NCBI GenBank assembly: GCA_027924585.1
Contig: BSBM01000260.1
Coordinates: forward strand, 15,575,001 to 15,639,000
Source: Larix kaempferi
Lineage: Eukaryota; Streptophyta; Pinopsida; Pinales; Pinaceae
Length of the DNA: 64,000 nt
Direction of reading: 5' to 3'
Below the pieces are notes generated by a model, which was not told where the DNA came from, ran no database searches, and saw only the letters and a list, made by a program, of their open reading frames with translations. Shown here in pieces: positions 1-11,848 of this stretch. The position numbers were made by a program, and so were the translations under genes. Each line of letters begins with the position of its first letter. Within the stretch, counting starts at the first letter, position 1.

Positions 1-484
1 CCTTCCAATAAACCATCTCACCATCTCTTATTTTTGAACTTGAGAACCCACTTAAACAACCTTATTTCTATATCTTCTCAATGAAGTAGGAATCCAACTA
101 AGAAAAAAATGTTGTGGACTCTCTTCTTAATGAAGCATGAAAAAATTCACCTTGACAAGTAGAGTATTAAAACCTTGTGCCAAATTAGATATGTGCATTA
201 CTAATTAGAAAACAGATTTTTGGGGGGAATTAATCATGTTTTTTCAACTTGAGTTTGAATTTTACATGGGCCATAAGCAATGTACTACATTTGCTCATTT
301 TTTCTTATTTAGGAAAATAATCAAAACAACCATTCCTATCTATTGTTTACTAGAATTTATTTCTCTGAGTATGCTATATAACTTCATTCTTTGAGTCTAT
401 TATATAATTTATTTATTGTATTCTCTTATATTTATCATGTCTAGTATTTTTACTTGCATCTCCACAACAATGAAAATTTTAGTC

Positions 485-640
485 AATTGGGTCTAGCTTG
501 GGTGGTTGAGAGGAGAGGTTGTTGTCCTTCCTGCCCATGTTCAAATCCTATAGGTGACAGTTTCTATCAAATGAGTATTTTGTTGACAAAGCTTCATACT
601 TTTACAAAATCTAGTTTACTTTGACTAACATCCTCAAAAC
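485..640 (+). repeat. Possible tRNA-derived SINE (head with A and B boxes)
   Basis: A Pol III type internal promoter is visible. TAGCTTGGGTGG (494-505) fits the A box and GTTCAAATCC (539-548) fits the B box, 45 bp apart, which is normal tRNA spacing. The following part, ending near TTTACTTTGACTAAC (about 612-626), resembles the tails of plant SINEs. No target-site duplication or clean poly(A/T) end was found, so the borders are guesses. Confidence 0.35.
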
Positions 641-1218
641 GAAGAAATTGTCAACCTCTAGCATAGGAATTATATCATTTTTTTGTCATTCATTGTACGC
701 CATAAACACTCTGATATTCTATCTCCTTCAAGTTTCAAATCTATTGCCATCAGAAATCCTCTAATTCAATACCATTGACATGATTTATCTATTGGGGTTT
801 TCATGAGATATTTCTCTCTACATAATCAATTCTCCTTTTATTTATTTACTTTACCCTTCACTTAAATAATCTCCGCTAAATTTCATATGCCCTTTGTTGT
901 AATACCCCAATTTGACCCCACAATGTAAATTTGTAAATATTGATGTAAAAGGCTAAAAGTTGGAAACAAATGGTTGAGATGACCAAAACTATGTAAATAT
1001 GTACATATTTGATGTTGATATAAAAATATCTAAATGGATACATAGGAAGAAGGACAAAGAAGAGATGGAGGGATATGTATCCATGCATGGGAAAGTGATA
1101 GAGGGATTAAGTTTATATCCTTATCCTTAGCCATTAACCAAGTCATTAAACCATGATTAAGATCCATGCTTGATTAAGCTTAATTGCCCTAAGATGAGAT
1201 TAAGAGGGGAAAAAGTGG

Positions 1219-1243
1219 TTCCATGTGGAGGGGCCACATGGAA
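1219..1243. other. Perfect 10-bp inverted repeat (hairpin)
   Basis: TTCCATGTGG (1219-1228) and CCACATGGAA (1234-1243) are exact reverse complements around a 5-base loop. A similar CCACATGG/CCATGTGG theme recurs near 2234-2265. No gene or transposon border could be tied to it. Confidence 0.7.
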
Positions 1244-2145
1244 ATCTTAAATATGCCTATAAAATTGAGTTTTGAAGCTAGAGAGGGGTTTGGTTCCTCA
1301 TCCATTGCCATCATTTTAATTTTCATTTCACGATCATCCTTGATATCTCCTTGAACAACCATAGTTTGGTACCTGTGACAGAGAACTTGAGATGCCAATG
1401 TTAAATTGGAATTGTCCATGCCATTAGCCTGGGAAGACTGGTGAGCAAGAGGATCCTAGCTTGTAGTTTGTTCCTTGGAGTCCCAATTCGAAGACTTCCT
1501 ATCCAGCCTATGTTGGACTGCTATAAGGGAACTAGAGGTTGCTCGAGGGACTGTTAACTCAAAGAAGGGAGCTTGTTCCTGGCATTGTGCAGGTTGATGG
1601 GGAAGGATAATTAAGGATTGGGACAACCATGGAGGGGGTTTCCACCAGTGGGTTGCATGAGAGATTGTGTGGATCATAATGGAATTGGGGAAGAGATTAT
1701 CCTTTTTGGATTCATAGCCCTAGCTCGGGGGTGGCCTGTCAAAGTGAGACTTGGCTTGACAGTGCCTATGGCTGGGAGGAACTTCCTTCACATGCATCCA
1801 GTTGGAGAATAATTGCTTAAAAGACAAGTGTCTATTTGATTATGAATGCTATGGTTGAATTCTATGTTTACATGCTATTTAATTTACTATTGATAAGTTT
1901 TAATGGAGTAGTATAGGTTTGAGAAAAAAAATGTTGGTGAAATTCGAACCAGGGCTAAGCAAATTATTATAGTTCTATTAATGGTTGAAAATTACCAATT
2001 CTATTAGTGGACAGAAGTTGCTAGATCTGTTAGTAGACAATGAAAATTTTTATAGTCAAGAGAATACCAGAAATAATTTCCTATTGGAAGGTGTGAGGAT
2101 TTGGTGGACACTTGTTGATAGAAATGTGCCAATTGTAACCGCCTT

Positions 2146-2150
<5 letters not shown>

Positions 2151-2192
<42 letters not shown>
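2151..2192. repeat. (AT)21 microsatellite
   Basis: Uninterrupted run of 21 AT dinucleotides. The isoleucine-tyrosine run of an open frame crossing it (1985-2275) is a by-product of the repeat. Confidence 0.95.
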
Positions 2193-2195
<3 letters not shown>

Positions 2196-3276
2196 AAATT
2201 TTGAAAATTTCATGTGGGTCCCATATTTTCCACATGGGAAATATGACGTGGAGGTGCCATGTGGATTTTGGATGAGGTGGAGTTTCCATATGACCAAGGG
2301 TTATTTATATACATAAGAAATTTAAAAAATTGAAAATTTCATGTGGACCCCATAGGAATTGTTGCCCCTAAGGTCTACATTGGACTGCTACAGGGTAAAT
2401 CTAAGGCATTTGAGTTCAAGTTGGAACTAAGAATGGATTTTAGGTTGAATATTTTGTTATCCTTCAAAAACTTGGGTGAAGGAATAGAAAGAAAACAATA
2501 ATATATCATGTATTCAGAGGATTTACAAACACCAATACAAAGGGATTAATATTTAACTCACTGTCAAAATTAAATACATAAGGAAAATATACACATTCAT
2601 ACATTTATTGACTTCATATTATAACAACGTTACAATCTGAAGAGATGGGAGAAAGCAGAACAATCTCAGATTAATGAACAAATAAATTTTAAAGTCATTA
2701 ACACTTGAAATAAACAATTATGCAGTGCACAAGTTCTTCTACTTTCAAACAGAAAACTAGTAATAAATTTAAACAAGGGGCACAATGTATTCATATGCAA
2801 ATTATCTCTGAAAATTCATGTCTATATTATTGTATGAAAAACTTATGGTCTCTTCACCAGCTCTTGACAGGGTATTGCCAAAATTCGAACCCTCTCTAAA
2901 ACATTAGTTTTCATATATATAACTTCCTCTTGATTCCTTTCTTTAGGGTTTCAAAACTTCTTTCATAATTGACAACAATCTTTAAAATCAAAAGTAATAA
3001 TTCCAAAACCACTTTAGTTTCGAGTCCAATATTTGGGAATGTATTAACTGTTTGACAACAACTCTTAACTAATCCAAACTACATATAACGAGTCTTTCTT
3101 TACAAATATACAAAATAAACTTAAGTTTGAAATTCTCAAAAACTCAGAAAATAATAAAATATGACTGTGCATAATTCGTGCATAATAAGGATGATTGTAA
3201 GTATAAATAATCGACTCAGAAACACTAAGATGTTTGGGTTGTTCTCATATAATATTATTATGAAATTTGTGAAAGT

Positions 3277-3630
3277 GTGTCGAACCACTCTACATGTGAT
3301 TGCGCCCATAACTTAAAAAATGAAAATCCAAAGTGGTGTACCATATGTGAAGATTCTTTTCAAAACATAGTCGAATGCCATCTTGATGGGGAAAATTGTC
3401 CAAATTACCAAAAAGTGTATCACACCCAGGAAAATGACCAAAATCAAAGAAATAATGGATATGGAGGCAGAGGAAAAGGAGGATATGGCGATTGACGTAA
3501 TTATGGAGGTAGAGGAGATCAACATGGTGCTCAAGGAAGATTCAAAAGAAAATATTGCTTTATATGCTGTAATTAAGAACACATTCACTTCAAGGAAAAG
3601 GCCCTTTAGCATAAGCTATAGTAGATGGTC
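3277..3630 (+). pseudogene. gag: Fragment of a retroelement gag (zinc-knuckle and RGG region)
   Basis: In the plus frame starting at 3277 the translation has a Cys-rich stretch (WCTICEDS, then a Cys/His/Asn-rich part ending NCPNYQ). A Gly-Arg-rich segment follows (GYGGRGKGGYG, then YGGRG), and then a decayed knuckle CFICCN..EH. This order is typical of the nucleocapsid end of plant retroelement Gag proteins. The frame is broken by TGA at 3496 and by two later stops, and the last Cys of the second knuckle is missing. No protease or reverse transcriptase follows, because the neighbouring DNA turns into the satellite-like tract. It is a small relic of uncertain lineage. Confidence 0.45.
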
Positions 3631-3908
3631 CTCTAAAAAGAGCCCAAATATCCATTTATAATGGAGGTCATTAACAAAGGCAAGAGAGTGGAGGTTTTAG
3701 AGAATTTTTTTCGGTGTGTTTATACATTCCAACCATACCGGTCTGTATACAACACAAACACCATGGTGTTGACGATAAATTATGTGGCACTGCGTCCAAA
3801 AATACCTTCAAGCGAAAAAAATTTACATTTGATGTGTTTATATTACCAAAGCGTACTGAGGCACCACGAACTTGAGAGCACTGAAATAGGGTAAACAACT
3901 AAAAAAAA

Positions 3909-4310
3909 TGCACTACATTAGGGTTAAAACTTTCCAAATAAAAAAAATCATTGTATTTTTTTCAATTTTGATTTGCGGTGCGTTTCATATTCACAATCGC
4001 ACCAGTGCATCATTGTATAGGGCGCACCGGATAGAAGTTAAAAATTTACAAATTAGAAAACATGACTATTTTTTTATTTCAATTTATATTTGCAGTGCAT
4101 TTGATATTATTAATGGCCCCAGTGCATTATGGAATCTAGCGCACCACGTTAGGTTTAAAACTATCCAATTTAAAAAACTCGACTATATTTTATATTTCAA
4201 ATTTCTAGCTACGATGCGTTTGGTATTTTCCATCACACCGGTGTGTCATTGAATAGGGTGCACTGTGTTAGGGTTAAAAAATTTGAAATTAAAAAACAAT
4301 ACTATAACAG
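3909..4310. repeat. Diverged tandem repeat, about 117-bp unit, 3.5 copies
   Basis: Unit starts (TGCAC or GCACC followed by a TTAGG..TTAAAA-like phrase) fall at 3909, 4022, 4141 and 4259, so the spacing is 113, 119 and 118 bp. Each unit has an AT-rich first half with runs of A, then a TGCGTTT or TGCATTT phrase, then the GCACCGGTG-like core. The units differ at many positions, so the array is old. Confidence 0.65.
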
Positions 4311-4837
4311 TGCATTATATTAATATATTATAAATTGCACTAGGGCATACAACACTCAAGTGCACCGGTACATGGATTAATAATAATAAAAAACCGACTG
4401 AAAAAATCATTTTTACCATTATACAATGCTTCTAATCCCAACAGCACCGGTGTTGTACATCACCTACTTAGATACCCTAGCATTTGTGCACCACATGGTA
4501 TCATTGCTTGTTCCCATTTGCTGCTGACTGGAGTTTGAATTTTTCCAAACGATGGACAAAATTTCAATTTTTACATACATCGCCGCGAGGCCTCCCTGAC
4601 CCGCAAGGGACTAGGTAAATTGATTATTCCTTCACTACTTATTTTTAGTGTATTAACTTTTAGAATTCATCTTTCTTTTATCCAAATTTCAATAATAAAA
4701 TAAAACTCTACATGGTGCGATCGAACCATTCGTCTCTCATCGCTAGATGGAGCACCTTGTAAATTTACAGGGTGCACCGGTAATGGTATGTTTACGTCAT
4801 TGACACATCGCACACACAATGCACTATAATCCTTAGT

Positions 4838-5042
4838 GCACCAATTAACATAATTTTTAATAAAAACAATAAACGTAATACCGATGCGTAATATAAATAT
4901 AAACACACTAATTAACATAATTTTTAATAAAAATTATAAATGCAATATCGATGTGTAATATAAAAAAAATTGCACCGATTAACATAACTTTAATTAAAAG
5001 TATAAATGTAATAATTGTGCGTAATATAAATACAACCACACC
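4838..5042. repeat. 67-bp tandem repeat, 3 copies
   Basis: Copies begin at 4838, 4905 and 4972, and a fourth starts at 5038. Each contains ATTAACATAA, then TAATAAAA-like bases, then a CGATGCG or TGTGCG core and GTAATATAAA. The period (67, 67, 66) is regular and the copies are still clearly alike. Confidence 0.8.
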
Positions 5043-5911
5043 ATAGGAAAGTGCGTTGATGTGTTCTAAGCACACTGAAAAATGAACACAATTTATTTTA
5101 AAATGATAACGTCAAGTAGTGCAATTAATATAACCTTCCACAGTTCTTTCACAGTGCACTGGCGTGTTCCTTGCACACCGCTAAATGTGTCGCCAATGCA
5201 CTAGAGAAGTATTTTCATCACATCCACGTTAAGCGGTGTACTTTGTAAATGCTAACACAATGGTGGTACGGTGCGCTGATATGTAACACTTGCACTAGTA
5301 ACCCCGGAAACCATTTAAATCACAAAGGCCTATTGCTATCATGGTGCACTACATTAATGCTTGTGCACTATCCCCGATGCGATGACTTATTTTGAATGGA
5401 GCGGTGCTTCCTAATGAAAGACACACCACCAGAGCAAATTTTTAAATAAACCACTTTATCCAATGCACAATAAGAACATTAGCACATCAAATGTATGGTG
5501 CTCTAATGTGTAACAAACACACCATTATTTTTTGAACATTTCACAAACCTACATATAGCTACACCTACTACAGTGCATTCATTAACATATGTGCATCATT
5601 TATGGTGCTATCATTTCTCTACAATGCACCGGTGCTTCCTATTGTTGGACGCACCGTTAAACAAACTATATTAAAAAAATTACCTTGCTCACCAATGCAC
5701 TTGTTTATACTAGTGCACCGTTGGTGGTGCTTGTCTCATTAGAGAGTAGCATGGATGGTGCATTCCTGTAATTTAGGCGCACCACATGTCAAATTCATTT
5801 ATTTTGAGAAAACATTTATTATTTGATGTTAATAAATAAGATGCTCATTTAATGAAATATTTAATGTTTTTCATGTTTATTTATGATATTAATCGATGTT
5901 ATATGTGTATC

Positions 5912-6445
5912 AGAGACGTCAGCGGAGAGAGGTGGTTGAGCAACAGCATGCACGAGTTGATCCATACAACTTCGTGCATGGTTGAGAGGCCAGAGAGAGG
6001 GAGAGGTATTTGTTCCCTCACCCCATCATAGATCATACATGAGACTTATTGTTGGTTTTAGGCCTCCTAAATTTCTTTCAGGAGGCTACATCCCTCAAGG
6101 GTAACTCGTAATTACTGGAAATTCACCCATCGTTGGGACCACGACAGATATGAATTTCGTATTGGTCCCGGTCAGTGGTTCTAACCCATTGAGGATTATA
6201 TATATTTCATCACTGGCTTATCGAGGAGAGGGGAGGATTTTCCCTGGTTCCCTGATACCCCAGTAGGTGTTGTGGTAGAAATCCATCTTGCTTACTCTTA
6301 GATCCTGTTGATTTTAAGGTGCATGATGGATAGCTTTGGATTGGCGCTTTTGGTGGAGAGGAGGTTAGGTGTCTCTCACTATTGGTTACGAGCATTGCAC
6401 ACTCCACCACTAATGGGAAATGCATTCAAATTAGAGGAATTTTGA
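5912..6445 (+). pseudogene. Plant Mobile Domain (PMD) gene, N-terminal part, broken
   Basis: PMD proteins (MAIN/MAIL-like and transposon-borne relatives) are plant nuclear proteins, often carried by mobile elements. A 3' splice-site-like sequence (TGTATCAG) precedes an exon-like start. Frames then give a basic stretch (RRREVVEQQ), YNFVHG, RYLFPHP, HRWDHDRYEF and the diagnostic PIEDYIYFITGLSRRGED, then FPWFPDTPVGVVVE and later EVRCLSLLVT. The last part is in another frame, so there are indels as well as stops (for example after QWF and after LAYS). ITGLSRRGE is the same motif as in the PMD gene at 34871-35599. The gene is then interrupted by an AT-rich stretch. Family assignment is firm; function is lost. 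Confidence 0.6.
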
Positions 6446-6449
6446 AGAA

Positions 6450-7430
6450 AAAAATGGGCTTTAAAAAAAATTATTATCAAAATCAACTTTATAAGAACCA
6501 ATCAAATTTTAGAGAATGACATCATCCCTTATGATTGAGGTGACATTGCTTGATTTAAATTTACTTGTCAAATTCTAAACGGGGGATGAAAATCCATAGT
6601 TAACCATACTCATAATGGAAAAGTACTTATAGATTACTTTTAAATATAATATTTATGTATTTAATATTCTTAAAATACCTTCACTTTAAAGTATTTTTAC
6701 TTTTGAATATAAAAATATAATAATAATCAAAAGTCAAACATAAATTCAGACATAAAATTTTGATTTAGTACTTTTAAATATGATGTAGTAAATAAGTTAT
6801 ATAATAGATATTATATTTTTATTAAAAATTATTATACCATATACTAATAAAAATTATTATATTATATGTTATATAATATAAAGTTTCATATATTATATTA
6901 TAATATAAAATATATTATAAGGAATATCATATATATAATTATCACGTTTATTATATTTCCTACAATATATTATATATTATATTATAATAAATAATATATA
7001 AAATGTTATATTTAATTAATGAATATAGCTTAGAGTTTCTGATATTAAATATGCAAATATGTTTTAAAATAAATAATTATTAACGTGAATTATTTTATAT
7101 AATTATAATTTAGAATTTATGTTTACAATTCAAAACAAAAGTATTTTACTTTATTTTAATTTATTAGTACTTTATTTTAGTATATATATGTATTTAAAAG
7201 TACTCATGTTTCTAGTCATACCAATGATGATTTTTTTATTAATTTTAGTTGTACACATCTTTTCACTTTAATTAACCATCGTTAGATGAATTGTAGTGCA
7301 AAAGGTGAGTTGTAAATAAACCTTCCCCACAAAATGATAAAATCACAATATTTTATTATATCTCTTAGCAAGCTCGTTTTAGACCTCAAAATTCCCCTAA
7401 TTAATATATTATGTAGATTTTTTAGTGCGG
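6450..7430. other. AT-rich insertion-like stretch splitting the PMD gene
   Basis: About 1 kb separates two parts of the same broken gene. From about 6640 to 7200 it is almost pure A/T with many self-complementary TATAATATATTATA-like runs. The flanks (6520-6610 and 7250-7330) are less AT-rich and carry AACCAT-type phrases. It could be a MITE-like insertion or a decayed large intron. No terminal inverted repeat or target-site duplication could be fixed by eye. Confidence 0.45.
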
Positions 7431-7603
7431 TCACATAGATGCATTAGGTGGTTTGCCATTTTTTTACGACAGTTTTGTTTTGCTTTGAATCCATGCCGTG
7501 CAATGTTTGTTGGGGGGCCAACTTCCCTTTTGGTTTATTTTTTGAGAGGATTTCAGCCATGAGGCCATCATTTGACCACCAGCCTCCTAAGTTGTAGACC
7601 AAG

Positions 7604-8702
7604 GTGTGTGTGCGGATGTGGGGAAAAATGACGCCCAAGGTAGGGCAGCCCAACTTCCCAGCACAAATCACATCAGAGGTGTTGGAGATGTTAGCCAACA
7701 AAGAGGACTATGCATTCGACCTTTTTCCATATCCGTACGCCGATTTGGATTGGAGAGCATGTCCCAACATATTTTTCGCCCATGCTGAGCCACCGGATGA
7801 GATAAGTAATATTATCGTTATATTTAAATTAGTATAGTTGCAACATTTTATTGCCTTATTTAATGCAAATGAAATATATTCTAACATTTTCTTTAAATTG
7901 TTTTATTAATTTTTTTAATGAAATTGTCTAATTATATTTTTTGTGTACTATATATTCTCCAGACATTGGCACATTCGATAGGGAGGTACCTCCTGATCTG
8001 GTTTAGGATGATGACAATATGCAAGAGACTGACATGCCTGCATAACCCAGACCCGACCTACGACATAGGCTAGATCATATGTTTTGACATGATGTGGAAA
8101 ACAGGTTGTCCACACTGTTGGGTCAACGAGGAGTGGATCATGTACAATTCACGGATATCTTGCAAGACCTTGATCTCACAGAGTTATGTAGGATGGTGCC
8201 TCAAGATATGCGATTGTTGGTGTAGTATGTAGCTGGCGTATCCATGCTTTTAGATGGTTGGAGGAAGGTTTATTAGTCTACATCATCTGATGAGGATGGA
8301 GATCCTTATCCTTGTCCACTTCCTCCTCCTCCTCACTATGATGACATGGGAGTGTCATCATCTCATGCTCCACCTCCTCCACCTCAGTACGACGTGGGAG
8401 CATCGTCATTTCATGCTCCACCTTCTTCTCCTCATCATGACGTGGGAGCATCTCCATCTCATGCTCCACATCCTCCTCCTTCTCCTCACCATAATCACAA
8501 CCAATCATTATTTACTCCTCCACACCTAGTTGACCTACCACCATCTCCTATCCATCCACTTGTCCTACTAGCCACTCCACTCACCTCAACTCCATATAGG
8601 ATGGCTGCAGTGGGTGAGATTCATCTTGATGGAGATATCTATGCTACTCTCCAGTCTACATTTTCTCCTAATAGAGGTATTGATGCCTCTGTTGGTGGAT
8701 GA
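7604..8702 (+). pseudogene. PMD gene, 3' exons with an intron at 7806-7962
   Basis: An open stretch (7604-7805) encodes EVLEMLANKEDYAFDLFPY and leads to a GT donor at 7806 (ATAA/GTAATA). The acceptor is CTCCAG, ending 7962. The 157-bp AT-rich intron is phase 1. After it the frame continues DIGTFDREVPPD..., then TDILQDLDLTEL and a Pro/His/Ser-rich tail to a stop at 8700-8702. Five in-frame stops interrupt exon 2 (TAG 8004, TAA, TGA, TAG, TAG); each is one C-to-T step from Gln or Arg. The 22 codons between a Pro-Tyr and the end of the Ile codon before the intron match in number the passenger genes at 34871 and 49081. Function of the tail is unknown. Confidence 0.6.
8343..8490 (+). repeat. 48-bp tandem repeat encoding a Pro/His/Ser repeat
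   Basis: Three units start at 8343, 8391 and 8439, exactly 48 bp apart, with the third running a little longer. Each encodes about 16 residues of the form DVGAS-x-x-HAPPPP. The repeat lies in the C-terminal tail of the broken PMD gene and keeps the reading frame, so it expanded while the frame was used or at least by whole codons. Confidence 0.8.
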
Positions 8703-8754
8703 GATATCTTATAGCAATTATTGGACTGGAGATGTATATTTGGCATGTATCACG

Positions 8755-9245
8755 AGTTTGATGTTGATGTTGATGTTGATGTTTATAAATACATGTTGAT
8801 GGTGGTGTGTATGTTAGGTCAGGTTAGTTATGTTTTCTAAGCGTTCTTGATAGATGTGTATGTTAGATGTTGTTAGTTAGATGTGTGTGTGATGGTTATG
8901 TTAGATAATGTAGATAATGTAGCTTGTGTTTTGTTAGATGTTGTTATTAGATTTGTGGGTTAGATGATGTTTAAATATGTTAAATGTATATTTAAGATGA
9001 TGGTAGATAATTTTTACATGTGTATGCTAGGTGATGTTTGATATGTATGTTAGATTATGTTATCTCTTTTTTTATGTGTTTGTAAGATGGTGCTTATGTT
9101 TGATAGGTGATGATACATGTATATGATGTTAGATGATGTTTGTCATACTTGTGTAATGGTTATATTAGATGATGTTTATGTTTAGTAGGTGGTCATGATG
9201 ATGATGATGATGGTACATTACATGATGTTAGGTGATGGTGGTGGT
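8755..9245. repeat. Low-complexity GTTAGATGATG-rich tract
   Basis: Loose repetition of GTTAGATGATGTT, GATGTGTATGTTAG and related phrases over about 500 bp, with small GATGATGATG and TTGATGTTGATG runs. It directly follows the last PMD exon, where a 3' UTR would be. No coding signal. Confidence 0.7.
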
Positions 9246-9454
9246 GGCCATTTATTTGATTATCACATTTTAATATTTTTTATTGTTATGTATATATATG
9301 GACTTACTTTTTTATGAACTCAATGAGCTGTCAAATTATTTTATGATATATACTTTCATGTGTATGTTGTATATTGCTTATGTCAATGAGTATGATTCAT
9401 GTGTGTGATGCAATTTTATTTTCTTATTTATGTATTTATGTGGAAGTCATTTAT

Positions 9455-9690
9455 ATTTGCTATAATAATTATAATTGCAAATTGTGCGCAATCACAATTA
9501 TAATTGAAAGTTACAATCTCGACTATGATTACAATTTACAGTGATTATTACAATTTAACAACTACAAATTACAATAGCAATTATAATTACAATAAGAATT
9601 ACTAATTGCATTTACAAGGTACAAATTACAAATTGGACAATTATTTACAAAATTGCAAGATTACAATTTTTTTTTTACGAAATTGCAATC
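9455..9690. repeat. Low-complexity TTACAA/AATTATAATTG tract
   Basis: Degenerate repetition of ACAATTATAATTG, ATTACAATT and AAATTACAA, ending in a run of T and a second ATTGCAA cluster. No gene. Confidence 0.75.
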
Positions 9691-10601
9691 ATTTTAATCA
9701 TCTTATCAATTAATTTGGGGTGGTCAACTATAAAATATTTAATTCGTCAACCAATGGTTAAAAGTATTTTATGACATGTCATGCATTATATGTGAAAGCC
9801 TTAGATTTTTTTGATACTAATATCTATAATGTGCTAACAAATAAGTTACAATTAATTCTAGAAGTGAAGTTGTAGTTACTCTATAAATATACTTGCATCT
9901 ATATATTATAATTGTAAAATCAATGATATGAACATGGTAAACCATGAGAAAAAACTATTATATATTAAGTGAAAATAACACATATAGCAAGTTGAATATA
10001 ACCACACAATGGTATGATTATGTCTAGTGATAAAGATAAAACGATATTGTAAAGGTTAATATAACCATACAAAACTAAAGTGTAGAAATTGAATTCAAAA
10101 TTGAATGTGAACTTGTAACAATTAAATAGAAAAATGTCATGATCACACAAGACAAATGAAATGAATAGAAATCATAAGATAAATAATTAAGCTAACAAGA
10201 AAATTTAAAATAACAAACTATTAAGTAAGTATCCCCATTACTCTACGGATTACGCCCTATTTCCTTAGAATAGGATATAACTAAGACTATCTCCCAACAA
10301 CAATAACTTAACCACTAGCTACTTTTAGAACATCACACACAATAAGTAAAAGTAAAATCCATTTGTATTAGTAAAATAGCTTGGAAAATGTTAGACTAAT
10401 TCTTTTCTTTTTGGAGACTATCTATCAACCCCCCTGCTTAGTGATGATAGTGCTCTTTTATACACAAAGCTATATAACATAAATAAAAAGCATAAAAAAT
10501 GTAAAACATCTTGAGAATTGAAAGAGTTTCAAGATGCTGCATCAATCTTAACAATTAGATGTTCAAAATCAAAATGAAAAATAATTCCTAGGGTCTTAAC
10601 C
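9691..10601. other. Spacer, nothing recognised
   Basis: AT-rich DNA with only short open frames and no motif that I can assign. It ends at the TAACC target site of the chromovirus. Confidence 0.6.
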
Positions 10602-11848
10602 TGATGCAAGATAGGATCAGTAAAACCAATCCAATCTGCTATCCCAGTATTATTCAGGTTCCAAAGTTAGCAGAACCTCCAAACTTAGCATAATTGGCTA
10701 AGTCTTTCTTCTGCAGTGGTCATTGAAGGGTGGACCTTCAAACTGGCGATAAGTGAGATTTTATAAAAATTACGGGTCTCACCTGATTGCGGAGCGTCGA
10801 ACAAATATGACTTCTACAATCGCCTTTCCGCAATCATCTTCCGCAATCATCTTCCACAGCGAACTTCCGCAATCACCTTCTTCCGCAAATGCGGGTGTGC
10901 CTTCCTTCCGCAATTACGAGTGTGTTTTCACAACTCCTTTCATAATTGCTTCCCGTAATAGCCTCCCGTAAAGTTCCTTCCGCAATCACTTTGGATCGTT
11001 GGAACCGTCCGAACGATTGATCTCTTTGGGGATTTTCTCGTTCGTTAATCTACGATCAACTGTGGAATCGTTCACTTAGGAAATTTTGGAGGTCTATCTT
11101 CCGTGTACTTCACTTCTGTGGATTACCACAAGGGTCTTCGATGGTTTCGATCTCGATCTCCACCGTACGATCTCTGCTTGTCTGCGGCTCTAACAAGCTT
11201 GTACCTTGGCCTTCCATCATCTGTCTTGGATCATCGATCTCCCTCCTTTTCGAATCTAGACCGTCCAAACCTTGTCTTCCTCTATTTGTTGTCGAATGGG
11301 ATCTCTTCTATCTGCTTTGTTTCCTCCGGTTTATCAGGGCTATTATCTCGTTAAATTGATCAGTGCAACGATCAATTTCACATACGTTTCATTCGACGGA
11401 ATTCATCACAGCCTTCGGCTTCTAGGGATCGTTGTTAATAACCCTCAATTCACACATACACAGGGAATTTACACGATTTCTGGTTATTGAAAGAAGACAA
11501 TGAATATGTAATCAAACGCAGAGTCTTGGAGCTATGCTCTTCATTTCATCAAAAACCCTTTGATCCATTACAGTCAGTGATTAAATAAGACTCCATGAAA
11601 CCTGTCAAATCCGAATAAATAGGATCTGGAATCCCATAGAAAGCAAATACATAACAAACCCTATCCTCGAGCAACCTCTTGCAAGATACGAGGACATCAG
11701 TGGTGAATTTTCCATTATTACATTCAAACTAATCCTATCTCAAAGCTAATTACAATTAAATAATTCTAGAAACTATTACAAGGAGCAGAAAAATAACATT
11801 GTTGCCCATTCAGAAACTATATAACATTGGGTCGATGCTCTTGCATCA
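10602..11848 (-). repeat. Chromovirus 3' LTR
   Basis: Left copy of the LTR. It shares the TGATGCAAGAT.GGATCAG-type start, the TCCGCAA-rich centre and the AATAGGATCTGGA to CCTCGAGCAACC region with the right copy. Its inner edge reads CTTGCATCA, the inverted counterpart of TGATGCAAG. The last codons of the pol frame lie inside this LTR. No convincing polypurine tract precedes it on the element strand, where CTCCCCTGGAGTA abuts the LTR. Confidence 0.93.

Larger units (their letters stand above)
1..3276. other. Intergenic spacer, no gene recognised
   Basis: AT-rich spacer. The short open frames here have no family motifs and no long coding pattern. It holds a tRNA-like SINE head (about 485-640), a hairpin (1219-1243) and an (AT)n run (2151-2192). 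Around 2200-2350 a phrase like GAAAATTTCATGTGG occurs twice, about 130 bp apart, each time followed by a CCCAT. The start at about 898 (TGTAATACCCC) resembles the 5' end of some plant LTRs, but I found no matching second copy inside the window. Confidence 0.6.
3710..5800. repeat. Diverged satellite-like tract rich in GCACCGG/GGTGC motifs
   Basis: Dozens of variants of TGCACC, GCACCGG, CGGTGTG and AGTGCATT recur every few tens of bases in otherwise AT-rich DNA, with no open coding frame of note. Two parts have a clear period: about 117 bp (3909-4310) and 67 bp (4838-5042). The same motif family, in the same orientation, returns at 20120-21320. A stretch near 20490-20560 aligns by eye with the monomer at about 3970-4030 (both contain TGCGTTTCAT, then a CG-bearing core, then a GCACACC or GCACCGG). 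The tract lies just upstream of the broken PMD gene. Confidence 0.6.

Noticed and set aside
1985-2275. 96-codon plus-strand open frame
   Set aside because: It crosses the (AT)21 run, which produces the Ile-Tyr string; no other protein-like feature.
3908-4252. 114-codon plus-strand open frame
   Set aside because: It lies within the 117-bp tandem repeat; its apparent internal protein repeat is the DNA repeat.
8254-8529. Plus and minus open frames rich in Leu/His/Met and Glu/His over the PMD tail
   Set aside because: They are other frames of the 48-bp repeat; the frame with the Pro/His repeat is continuous with the upstream exon.
5880-8702. PMD gene at 5.9-8.7 kb as part of a third Tat element
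   Set aside because: No pol remains, LTR pair, PBS or polypurine tract were found around it.
11103-11490. Open frames in the left chromovirus LTR, with similar ones at 16988-17342
   Set aside because: They lie in LTR sequence, differ between copies by indels and stops, and have no domain.
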